From contig JAPSIX010000004.1 in assembly GCA_031178475.1 (NCBI GenBank), positions 1 through 35,730 on the forward strand: DNA of 35,730 bases. The letters are read 5' to 3'. Positions within the stretch are counted from its first letter, which is position 1. The number at the start of each line of letters is the position of its first letter. The notes beneath the pieces are model-generated. The model searched no databases and was not told where the DNA came from. It saw only the letters and a list, made by a program, of their open reading frames with translations. A program made the position numbers and the translations under genes. Positions 15,691 through 22,534 of this stretch are shown piece by piece. This stretch comes from Microbacterium sp. (GTDB lineage Bacteria > Actinomycetota > Actinomycetes > Actinomycetales > Microbacteriaceae).

Positions 15691-16529
15691 GCGTTGACGC
15701 GCCCGCACGTTCCGCAAGCACTCCGACGCCCGAGCTGAGTTCCGCCGAGCGGAGTCGCCTCGAGAGCGCCTTCCGCATCCCGCGGACCCGGTTCCTGCTC
15801 GGCCTCCCTGTCGCGATGCTGATCCTGATCTGGTCGTTCGACGGCGCCGGTTTCGACTTCGTCAAGCTCGGCGACGGCGCGGTCAACATGGGTGAGTTCC
15901 TCTCGCGGCTGTTCCCGCCCGATTTCTCGAAGATCGGCATCATCCTCGCGCTGCTGCTCGAAACCTTCCAGATGGCGATCGTGGGCACCGTGCTCGGGGC
16001 GGTGCTGTCGCTGATGATCGCGTTCGGGGCGTCTTCGAACATCGCACCGAGGTGGCTGTACTACCCGACGCGCTGGGTGATGAACGTCATCCGCTCCGTG
16101 CCCGACCTCGTCTTCGCGCTCATGTTCGTCTCGGCCGTCGGGTTGGGGCCCTTCGCCGGCATCCTGGCGATGACGCTCGGCTCGATCGGATCGATCGGAA
16201 AGATCTTCGCTGAGGCCATGGAGCAGGTCGACCGGGGGCCCGTCGTCGCGATGGAGGCCGTCGGCGCGTCGAAGCGGCAGGTCATCCAGTACGGCGTGCT
16301 GCCGCAGGCCGCACCGCTGCTCACCTCGTACACGCTGCTGCTCTTCGAGGGCAACGTGCGCGGCGCCACGATCCTGGGCCTGGTCGGGGCGGGCGGCATC
16401 GGCCTCGAGCTCACCACGGCCATGCGCATGTACGACTACGGCCACCTCAGCGCCATCATCATCTGCATCATCGTGCTTGTCACGCTGATCGACCAGGGCA
16501 GTGCGCTCATCCGAAGGAGAATCACGTGA
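15687..16529 (+). CDS. phnE: Phosphonate-type ABC transporter permease
   Basis: This 280-residue inner-membrane subunit has a ~30-residue polar N-terminus, then hydrophobic segments beginning near FLLGLPVAMLILIW, and the EAA loop AMEAVGASKRQVIQYGVLP, which contacts the ATPase. NVRGATILGLVGAGGIG near the end is highly typical of PhnE proteins. One permease gene is present, so the channel is probably a homodimer. It overlaps by ATGA with the ATPase gene and by GTGA with the phosphatase gene, so all four appear to be one transcript. The ligand is unproven; the subfamily assignment is strong. Confidence 0.92.
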   Translation: MSVDAPARSASTPTPELSSAERSRLESAFRIPRTRFLLGLPVAMLILIWSFDGAGFDFVKLGDGAVNMGEFLSRLFPPDFSKIGIILALLLETFQMAIVGTVLGAVLSLMIAFGASSNIAPRWLYYPTRWVMNVIRSVPDLVFALMFVSAVGLGPFAGILAMTLGSIGSIGKIFAEAMEQVDRGPVVAMEAVGASKRQVIQYGVLPQAAPLLTSYTLLLFEGNVRGATILGLVGAGGIGLELTTAMRMYDYGHLSAIIICIIVLVTLIDQGSALIRRRIT

Positions 16530-17317
16530 CGATCATCGACTCCGCCCCCGCATCCCGCGCGCTGTCGGCGCCCGAGCTCTCAGCCCCAGTCAACATGCGA
16601 GATCTCGGCGGCATCCCCATTGCCGGCGGCGTGCTGCGCGAGGGCTTTGCGATCCGCACCGACGATCTGGCTCTGGTCACCGACGAGGTGGCCGACGAGC
16701 TCGTCGAGCGCGGACTCTCCGCGATCATCGATCTCCGCTCCAACGCCGAGGTGGCGATCACCGGGCGGGGACCGCTCGGTGAACGTCCGGTCGCGTACCA
16801 CCACATCGCCCTGATGGCGAACGTCGGAGATTCGATGCCGACCGTGAACCGGGACTGGCGATTCACGCACGAGTCGATGGGCGAGTCGTACGTGGCGATG
16901 GCCGAGACCGCGGCGTCGGGGCTGGTCACCGCGCTCAACGTGATCGCGCACGCACCGGGGACGACCGCCTTCCACTGTGCGGCGGGCCGTGACCGCACCG
17001 GGGTGCTCGCCGCTGTGCTGCTGTTGGCGCTGGGCGCCTCCGACGACGACATCGTCGCCGACTACGCCCGCACCGGCCCGAACATGCCCGGCATCATGCA
17101 CCGCACGCGCGGTCTGATGGGTCCGCTGATGATTCGGCTCGGCGTCGACGAGGAGACCATGCGGCGCTCGCTGCCCGACGGACCGATGGACGTGTCGATG
17201 CGCATCCTGCTCGCCACCCTGCGCGACCGGTACGGCGACCCGCTGGGGCCGCTGCGCGCGGCTGGGCTCTCCGGCGACACGGTCGCCCGGCTGCGGGCTC
17301 GGGCGGTCAGTCCATGA
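16526..17317 (+). CDS. Tyrosine-phosphatase-like CX5R phosphatase
   Basis: This 263-residue cytoplasmic protein of the Y_phosphatase3 group has NMRDLGGIPI near residue 23, a family hallmark, and the P-loop HCAAGRDRTG with nucleophile Cys151 and Arg157. Related bacterial proteins dephosphorylate phosphotyrosine, phosphoinositides or small phosphate esters. The GTG start with GAAGGAGA upstream overlaps the permease stop, so it is coupled to the importer. I infer a catabolic role: removing phosphate from an imported phosphorylated metabolite, which would explain a phosphonate-type importer without C-P lyase or phosphonatase. A signalling phosphatase is the alternative. Its stop overlaps the TetR start (ATGA). 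Confidence 0.85.
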   Translation: MTIIDSAPASRALSAPELSAPVNMRDLGGIPIAGGVLREGFAIRTDDLALVTDEVADELVERGLSAIIDLRSNAEVAITGRGPLGERPVAYHHIALMANVGDSMPTVNRDWRFTHESMGESYVAMAETAASGLVTALNVIAHAPGTTAFHCAAGRDRTGVLAAVLLLALGASDDDIVADYARTGPNMPGIMHRTRGLMGPLMIRLGVDEETMRRSLPDGPMDVSMRILLATLRDRYGDPLGPLRAAGLSGDTVARLRARAVSP

Positions 17318-17934
17318 CGATCGCCGAGGCCAGGGTCGGGCGGCCTCGAGGACCCGGCCGCCCGCGCGACGAGGAGATCGACGGGCAGATCATCGCCGCG
17401 ACGCTCGCGATCATCGATGCGGGCGAGGAGGTCACGGTCGGCCGGGTCGTGGCGCGCAGCGGCGTGAGCCGTGCCGCCCTGTACCGCCGCTGGCCCTCGC
17501 TCACTGCCCTCATCGCGCAGGCGCTGGACGGGGAGCGGGCGGTGCCGCCCGAGTATCCCGACGACGGAGATCTGCGCGAGGCCGTTCTCACCGGGCTCGG
17601 ACTCGGTTCCGGAGGGCTGGCGGCAGCGGCCGCCGGGTACTCCGAGGAGCGGTTCCGGCAACGCGTCCGCCTGGTGATGGCCGACCGAGCGTTGCAGAGG
17701 ACGTACTGGGCTTCGCACGTCTCCCGCCGACGCGTGCCCCTCGAGAACGCGCTGCGTCGTGGAATCGCTCGCGGCGAACTGCGCGCCGATCTCGATGTCG
17801 AGGCGTGCTTCGACGTGATCGCCGGGGCGGTGTACTACCAGCTGGTCGTCCGCGGCGACCGCATCGACGACCCGGCGACCATCAGCCGACTGCGTGCCGC
17901 TGTCGACGTCGTTTGGCGCGGGATCTCCGTCTGA
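17314..17934 (+). CDS. TetR-family transcriptional regulator
   Basis: This 206-residue repressor-type protein has a basic N-terminal tail (VGRPRGPGRPRDEE) and a helix-turn-helix at about residues 40-62 (VGRVVARSGVSRAALYRRW). The rest is the helical ligand-binding and dimer domain; RGELRADLDVEACFDVIAG is common in TetR C-terminal domains of the TetR_C_11 type. It is the last gene of the importer-phosphatase operon, overlapping the phosphatase stop, which suggests autoregulation of the operon. A candidate target is the GC-rich dyad at 13878-13905, upstream of the leader hairpin, but it is weak. Its stop converges with the SGNH hydrolase gene over seven bases. Confidence 0.85.
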   Translation: MTIAEARVGRPRGPGRPRDEEIDGQIIAATLAIIDAGEEVTVGRVVARSGVSRAALYRRWPSLTALIAQALDGERAVPPEYPDDGDLREAVLTGLGLGSGGLAAAAAGYSEERFRQRVRLVMADRALQRTYWASHVSRRRVPLENALRRGIARGELRADLDVEACFDVIAGAVYYQLVVRGDRIDDPATISRLRAAVDVVWRGISV

Positions 17935-17941
17935 ACCACGC

Positions 17942-18643
17942 TCACCCCACCCGCCGCGCCACCGCGACCTGCGCCTCGAGATCCGCCACCACCCGCGAAC
18001 CCGCCGCCGCGCGGATGCCGAGCACGTCGGCGATCTCGAGAGCCATGACCGCGTGGCCGGCGGCGTTCGGGTGGAACGGGTCGTTCAGCATCCCCCACGG
18101 CACCCCGCCGCCGCCGAGCTGCTCGAAGCGGGCGAACTGGTCGATGAGCACGATGTCCTCGGTCGCGGCGACGTCGCGCACGGCCTGCGCGAAATCGGCG
18201 ATGCGCGCTCGCTCCGGCGCGTTGGCGACATCGACGGCTGGCTGCGTCTGCAGGACGGGAACGGCGCCGAGTTCGCGGACCCGCCCGACGAACTCGGTGA
18301 CGGATGCCGCGAATTCGGCCGGCTCGATGATGGGGAACACTCCGCCTGTGGAGCAGTCGTTCGTGCCGATCATGAGCGACACGATGTCGGGGCGCCACGT
18401 GGCGACGCGGCGGCTGAAGTCCTCCAGAAGCTGAACGATGCGCCATCCGCTGTTCGCCGTGTTGATGACCGCATCCCGCGCCCGCCCCAGATCGCCGCGG
18501 ATCAGCTCGTGCAGGTGATCGACGTAGTTGCGGGCGCCCTGTGTGTGCACGAGCCCGTGGGTGATCGAATCGCCCGTGAACACCCAGTTCAGCGGGTCGC
18601 TGCTGCCGAGGGCGTGCTGGAGGCTGGTGAGGTCTTCTGGCAT
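17942..18643 (-). CDS. SGNH/GDSL-family esterase
   Basis: This 233-residue hydrolase has all the SGNH blocks: FTGDSITHG with nucleophile Ser26, an Asn/Gly block (NTANSGWR), IGTND with Asn95, and LNDPFHPN with Asp188 and His191. No signal peptide is seen, so it is cytoplasmic. The ATG was chosen because AAAGGA lies just upstream and the family's first strand follows normally; a longer in-frame start would add a low-complexity Arg-rich leader through the repeat at 18664. Relatives deacetylate xylan oligosaccharides, rhamnogalacturonan or N/O-acetyl sugars. With the adjacent CE7-like enzyme it probably removes acetyl groups from imported oligosaccharides. The substrate is inferred only. Confidence 0.88.
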   Translation of the reverse strand: MPEDLTSLQHALGSSDPLNWVFTGDSITHGLVHTQGARNYVDHLHELIRGDLGRARDAVINTANSGWRIVQLLEDFSRRVATWRPDIVSLMIGTNDCSTGGVFPIIEPAEFAASVTEFVGRVRELGAVPVLQTQPAVDVANAPERARIADFAQAVRDVAATEDIVLIDQFARFEQLGGGGVPWGMLNDPFHPNAAGHAVMALEIADVLGIRAAAGSRVVADLEAQVAVARRVG

Positions 18644-18663
18644 TGTGTTCCTTTCCGGGCTGG

Positions 18664-18690
18664 GCCCCTCGACAAGCTCAGAGACCCAAG
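18664..18690. repeat. Dispersed Microbacteriaceae-type intergenic element, single copy
   Basis: CCCTCGACAAGCTCAGAGACC with flanking TGGG/CCCA resembles the short element (core TCGACAAGCTCAGGGACC) that I recall as scattered between genes of Microbacterium and its relatives. Only one copy is in this window, between two divergent genes. It supports the taxonomic guess; function unknown. Confidence 0.5.
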
Positions 18691-18723
18691 GTGATGTTCC
18701 TATAGAAGCGGATGCCGGGCGGC

Positions 18724-18729
18724 TATCGT
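18724..18729 (+). promoter_or_regulatory. Candidate -10 box for a leaderless transcript
   Basis: TATCGT is followed by six bases and then the ATG of the CE7-like esterase gene. No ribosome site precedes that ATG and no good -35 is seen. The spacing is identical to the TATAGT-to-ATG spacing at 8307-8319, which favours start-codon transcription initiation in both. Confidence 0.45.
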
Positions 18730-18735
18730 TGCGGT

Positions 18736-19650
18736 ATGCGTGCGCGTCCGGAACCCGACGACTTCGACGAGTTCTGGAAGGGCCTCGCCGCCCGCGCATC
18801 GCGCGTCGAGCCCAACCCCACGCGGTCGCCCGCCGAGCCTGCGTCCGACGGGGATGCCACCCGCACAGAACTCGCGCACTTCACCTCGCTGGACGGCATC
18901 CGGCTCGGTGGCTGGCTGGTGCTCCCGGAAGGGAAGATCCGCTCGGCGGTGATCATCGCGCACGGCTACGGCGGGCGCGCAGCTCTCGACCCGAGGTGGG
19001 CGCCGGCGGATGCCGCGGTGTTCTACCCGGTGGCGCGCGGGCTTCCCTCGCTGTCGCTGGTTCCGGGCATCCCGTCGGTCGGCCGGCAGCACGCGCTGCA
19101 CGGGATCGATGCCGCCGACACCTACGTCCACGGCGGCTGCGCGGCCGACGTCTGGTGCGCCGTGAGTGCGCTCGAAGAGATTCTCGGAACACGACTCGGC
19201 CAGCGCCACGGCGGCCTCCGGCTGGGCTACTTCGGGCCGAGCTTCGGCGGCGGGATCGGCGCGATGGCCCTGCCGTGGGATGACCGCATCGACGCAGCAT
19301 CCCTGTACGTCCCGAGTTTCGGCGCGAACGCCGCCCGGCTCGCCGTCGCCTGCGTGGGCAGCGGAGACGCCGTCTCGCGGTGGGTCGACGCCCACCCCGA
19401 GGCGTGGGCGGTGCTCGACTACTTCGACGCGGCGACGGCGGCGCGCCGGCTGGCCGTGCCGACGATCGTCGCACCGGCCCGTGAGGATCCCGCGGTGCCG
19501 CCCGTCGGCCAGTTCGCGATCGCGGATGCCGTCCCGCCGGAGCACCGGCGGATCATGCCGATGACGGCGGGGCACCGGGAGTACCCGGAGGAGGCAGCCG
19601 AGATGGCGGCCTACGCAGCGGCCACGCGGGAGCTGTTCGCCGGCGCGTGA
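18736..19650 (+). CDS. CE7-like acetyl esterase (acetyl xylan esterase / cephalosporin-C deacetylase family)
   Basis: This 304-residue alpha/beta hydrolase shows the CE7 layout: an N-terminal DDFDEFWKGLAAR segment, FTSLDGIRLGGWLVLP on the first strand, the nucleophile elbow GPSFGGG with Ser169 (GxSQGG in typical members), AREDPAVPP with Asp251, and TAGHREYP with His280. The triad order and spacing are normal. Such enzymes are cytoplasmic hexamers that deacetylate short oligosaccharides and small acetyl esters. No signal peptide is seen. It is divergent from the SGNH gene and convergent with an alpha/beta hydrolase, so three esterases stand side by side, suggesting uptake of acetylated sugars. 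The chosen ATG lacks a ribosome site and fits a leaderless mRNA. Confidence 0.85.
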   Translation: MRARPEPDDFDEFWKGLAARASRVEPNPTRSPAEPASDGDATRTELAHFTSLDGIRLGGWLVLPEGKIRSAVIIAHGYGGRAALDPRWAPADAAVFYPVARGLPSLSLVPGIPSVGRQHALHGIDAADTYVHGGCAADVWCAVSALEEILGTRLGQRHGGLRLGYFGPSFGGGIGAMALPWDDRIDAASLYVPSFGANAARLAVACVGSGDAVSRWVDAHPEAWAVLDYFDAATAARRLAVPTIVAPAREDPAVPPVGQFAIADAVPPEHRRIMPMTAGHREYPEEAAEMAAYAAATRELFAGA

Positions 19651-19690
19651 CCGATGCGCTCTCGGATCCGGCATCCGCTCGACGTCGCGA

Positions 19691-20587
19691 TCAGCCGAGC
19701 CGGTCGGCGAGCCAGGTCGCGCACGCCGCGAACACGTGATCCGGCAAGGGGTGGCCGCCGTTGTGCAGCAGGGTGTCGAATCCGCCGGCCGGCCAGTGCT
19801 GTGACGCGCGGTCGGCGACGTCGCGGTTGTGCGGCCCATCCGACGCGCCGCCTCCGGCGTACAGCAGCGGCCGAGGTGCGATCAGTCCGGTGAGTTCATC
19901 GAGGTCCCGATCGGCGGGCGAGCGATCGGCGAAGTACCACGGGTCGCCCCAGTTGGAGTGGGCGAGGCCGAGTCCCGGTTCGTGGGTGACCGCCGCGCGG
20001 ATCCGCACGTCGAGCGCCGCGAGGAACAGCGCGAGCTTGCCGCCGAGCGAGTGTCCGAAAGCTCCGACCCTGCCGGCATCCACCCCTGGCACCTCCGCCA
20101 GCAGGTCGACGGCGAGCATCAGGTCGGCGATGCTGCGTCCCAGCCCGGTGACTCCGGGAAAGCGCGCCGCGTGCGCTGCCGCCGGCGGCCCGTACCGGGT
20201 GGCGAGCTCGGTCGCGCCGTCGTCGCGCACCGCGGTCTCGGCCCACCACGGCACGGCGAGCACGCCGATGCCCCGAGCCGCGAAGCGGTCGGCGTAGTCG
20301 CGGCGCGGTCCCGGGCGATCCAGCGGGTACAGCCTGCTCGGCAGACCGAGCAGGGATTCCGTGTCGTAGAACGGCACGACGACGACCGGCGACGAGCGCG
20401 TGCCGGAGGGCAGCAGCAGCACGCAGGTCCAGTCCGCACCGAACGTGTGCAGATGCAGGTCGAACCGGGTCGTGCCGTGCGGTCCGGCGCCCGGGTCACC
20501 CCACCGCCCGCCCGAGCCGGGGGGCCGACGGACGCCCAGCTGTTCCATCCATCGGCGACGCACCGACTCAGACTCGTCTGTCGTCAC
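19691..20587 (-). CDS. Alpha/beta hydrolase, dienelactone-hydrolase-like
   Basis: This 298-residue protein has a nucleophile elbow FGHSLGGK with Ser180 and a C-terminal NGGHPLP with His279; the acid residue is probably the Asp in GGASDGPHN. The first strand starts at ~40 (TRFDLHLHTFG), and VLLLPSGTRSSPVVVVPFYD resembles acyl-sugar esterases and dienelactone hydrolases. No signal peptide is seen. The start is GTG with GGGAGCGG upstream. It reads toward the convergent CE7-like gene and away from the MalG-type permease, which is on the same strand and lies just downstream of a 17-base duplication. It is likely part of the esterase group acting on imported substituted sugars. The exact ester is unknown. 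Confidence 0.78.
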   Translation of the reverse strand: MTTDESESVRRRWMEQLGVRRPPGSGGRWGDPGAGPHGTTRFDLHLHTFGADWTCVLLLPSGTRSSPVVVVPFYDTESLLGLPSRLYPLDRPGPRRDYADRFAARGIGVLAVPWWAETAVRDDGATELATRYGPPAAAHAARFPGVTGLGRSIADLMLAVDLLAEVPGVDAGRVGAFGHSLGGKLALFLAALDVRIRAAVTHEPGLGLAHSNWGDPWYFADRSPADRDLDELTGLIAPRPLLYAGGGASDGPHNRDVADRASQHWPAGGFDTLLHNGGHPLPDHVFAACATWLADRLG

Positions 20588-20617
20588 CGTCGATCCGCTC
20601 CCTGTTCGACTCCGATG

Positions 20618-20651
20618 ACCCTCACTTCAGGCCGACCCTCACTTCAGGCCG
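20618..20651. repeat. Perfect 17-base tandem duplication over a permease stop codon
   Basis: ACCCTCACTTCAGGCCG occurs twice with no spacer. On the minus strand the first copy read contains the end of the MalG-type gene (Gly-Leu-Lys-stop), and the second repeats that ending downstream. Both copies are identical, which implies a recent replication-slippage event. Confidence 0.9.
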
Positions 20652-21526
20652 GACATCATCACTCCGCGCACGAAGTAGCGCTGCAGGAAGACGAAGACGA
20701 GGAACGACGGTACGAAGCTGATCACCGCGGCAGCCATCGTGGTCGCGAGCGGCACCTGCTCCTGCTGGAGGGTGTTCATTCCCACGGTGAGGACGTAGTT
20801 CTCCGAGGACTGCTGTGACACCATCGGCCACAGGAAATCGTTCCAGTGCGCGAGGAAGACGAACGTCGCCAGGGTGGCCATGATCGGCTTGGTCTGCGGC
20901 AGGATGATCGACCAGTAGATGCGGAACTCCCCGGCGCCGTCGATCTTCGCGGCATCCAGCATCTCGTCCGGGATGGAGTGGATGAACTGGCGCATGAGGA
21001 ACATCGCCGAGGCGTTCGCGAGGGTCGGCACGAGCATGCCCCACATCGTGTCCAGGCCGCCCAGGTCTCCGACGAGGATGTACTGGGGAATGATCGTGAG
21101 GTGGTACGGGATCATCAGCATCGCGACGAACACCCAGAAGATGAGCTCGCGCCCCGCGAAGCGCTTCTTAGCGAACGCGTAGCCCGCCATGGAGGCGAAG
21201 ACGAGCACGAGCAGCGTCGACACCACCGAGTAGATCGTCGAGTTGAGCGCCCAGCGGCCGATGCTGCGGCTGTTCAGAGCCTCGGTGAACGCGTCGAGTG
21301 ACAGCGTGTCGGGAAACAGCGCACCCGGCATCGAGATCGGCTGTCCGGGCTGCAGCGCGACGATGACCATCGCGTAGAACGGGAACGCGGTGATCACCGC
21401 GAAGAACATCAGCAGGGCGTGCATGGGCACGAGCCGGCGTGCCTTGCGCATGGCGCGGGGGGTTCTTCTCTGCCGCCTCTTGTTCTCGTCGAGGTCGGGC
21501 AGGACGGTGGCAACGGTCTCGGACAT
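20639..21526 (-). CDS. Sugar ABC transporter permease, MalG type (second importer)
   Basis: This 295-residue inner-membrane subunit has an Arg/Lys-rich N-terminus (ENKRRQRRTPRAMRKARR), six predicted helices and the EAA loop MLDAAKIDGAGEFRIYW. GYAFAKKRFAG and WNDFLWPMV are as in the paralogue at 1519-2400. Its start shares one base with the MalF-type stop (TGATG), so translation is coupled. The final codons are repeated downstream in a tandem duplication, which does not alter the protein. The importer is controlled by the LacI operator upstream of its binding-protein gene, so its ligand should be an inducer-linked sugar, possibly an amino sugar oligosaccharide. No ATPase gene is nearby. Confidence 0.95.
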   Translation of the reverse strand: MSETVATVLPDLDENKRRQRRTPRAMRKARRLVPMHALLMFFAVITAFPFYAMVIVALQPGQPISMPGALFPDTLSLDAFTEALNSRSIGRWALNSTIYSVVSTLLVLVFASMAGYAFAKKRFAGRELIFWVFVAMLMIPYHLTIIPQYILVGDLGGLDTMWGMLVPTLANASAMFLMRQFIHSIPDEMLDAAKIDGAGEFRIYWSIILPQTKPIMATLATFVFLAHWNDFLWPMVSQQSSENYVLTVGMNTLQQEQVPLATTMAAAVISFVPSFLVFVFLQRYFVRGVMMSGLK

Positions 21527-22467
21527 CAGTCGTTCTTCCCCACGAATTTGCGCTGGATCAGGGAGAGCACCAGCGTGATCAGCAACAGGACGACACCGGC
21601 CGCGCTGGCGTACCCGAAGTCGAAGTAGCCGAAGCCCTGGTCGTAGATCATGAAGGTGAGCGTGTAGCTGGCACGGGCGGGGCCGCCGCCGGTCATCACG
21701 AAGATGGTGTCGAACGTCTGCAGCGACTTGATCGTCTCGATCACGAGCACGAAGAACAGCGCCGGCTTGAGATTCGGCAGGGTGATGTTCCAGAAGCGCT
21801 GCCAGCCGTTGGCGCCGTCGAGCGAGGCGGCTTCGTAGTACTCCTGCGGGATGGCGAGCATGCCCGCGAGCAGGATCAGCATGTTGTACCCGAAGCTGCT
21901 CCACACGCTCAGGATCGCGAGCGTCGGGAGCACCCAGAATCGATCGGTCAGCCAGCCGATCGGCTCGAGGCCCACCGCTTCGAGCAGGGCGTTGACGGGT
22001 CCGCCGCCCGAGAAGATCCACATGAAGACGAGAGCGACGAGCACGCTCGATGTGACCGTGGGCAGGAAGAAGACGGACCGGTAGAACGACATCCCGCGCA
22101 TCGCCCGGTTGCACAGCTGGGCCATGCCCAGCGAGACGATCAGCGCCAGGGGCATCTGGATCGCTGCGAAGATGAAGGTCACCCGCAGCGAGTCGAGAAA
22201 GATCGGATCCTGGAAGAGGCGGATGAAGTGATCCAGGCCGACGAAGGAGTAGGTGCGCTTGAGCGTGTACTCGCCGAAGGCGAGGATCATGCCGTAGATC
22301 GCCGGCCACACCCGGAACACCGCGAACAGGATGACCATCGGGGCGATGAAGATGTACCCCGCGATGGCCTCAGGGGATCTCCACCACGGCCGTCTGCGCG
22401 GGGTCTGCTTCACGGGAAGTTCTCCTGACTCGTCCGGAGGAGCCGGTTTCGTCGTGAGCGTTGTCAT
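21526..22467 (-). CDS. Sugar ABC transporter permease, MalF type (second importer)
   Basis: This 313-residue permease has a polar N-terminus of ~35 residues (VKQTPRRRPWWRSPEA), six predicted helices, and the EAA loop YYEAASLDGANGWQRFWN. FVGLDHFIRLFQDPIF after the first helix and TGGGPARASYTL near the end match the MalF-like subfamily and the paralogue at 596-1522. It follows the binding-protein gene after a 67-base gap containing a strong hairpin. The ATG has only a weak ribosome site, which with the hairpin should keep expression below that of the binding protein. Specificity is unknown; it works with the neighbouring MalG-type protein and a shared ATPase. Confidence 0.95.
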   Translation of the reverse strand: MTTLTTKPAPPDESGELPVKQTPRRRPWWRSPEAIAGYIFIAPMVILFAVFRVWPAIYGMILAFGEYTLKRTYSFVGLDHFIRLFQDPIFLDSLRVTFIFAAIQMPLALIVSLGMAQLCNRAMRGMSFYRSVFFLPTVTSSVLVALVFMWIFSGGGPVNALLEAVGLEPIGWLTDRFWVLPTLAILSVWSSFGYNMLILLAGMLAIPQEYYEAASLDGANGWQRFWNITLPNLKPALFFVLVIETIKSLQTFDTIFVMTGGGPARASYTLTFMIYDQGFGYFDFGYASAAGVVLLLITLVLSLIQRKFVGKND

Positions 22468-22487
22468 GGGGTCCCTTTGAAAAGTCG

Positions 22488-22521
22488 CGTGGCGGGGGCC
22501 GGGTCACCGACCCCCGCCACG
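22488..22521 (-). terminator. Strong hairpin between binding protein and permease (second importer)
   Basis: GTGGCGGGGG and CCCCCGCCAC pair perfectly over 10 bases (11 with a flanking C-G) around a 12-base loop. It lies in the 67-base gap after the binding-protein stop. No T-run follows, so partial termination or 3'-end protection is likely. Its placement mirrors the stem at 475-511 in the other importer. Confidence 0.78.
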
Positions 22522-22534
22522 GGTTCCGTGCTTG

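Noticed and set aside
19663-19677. CGGAT-ATCCG stem between convergent esterase genes as a terminator
   Set aside because: Only five pairs, no T-run, and such short stems are expected by chance at this base composition.
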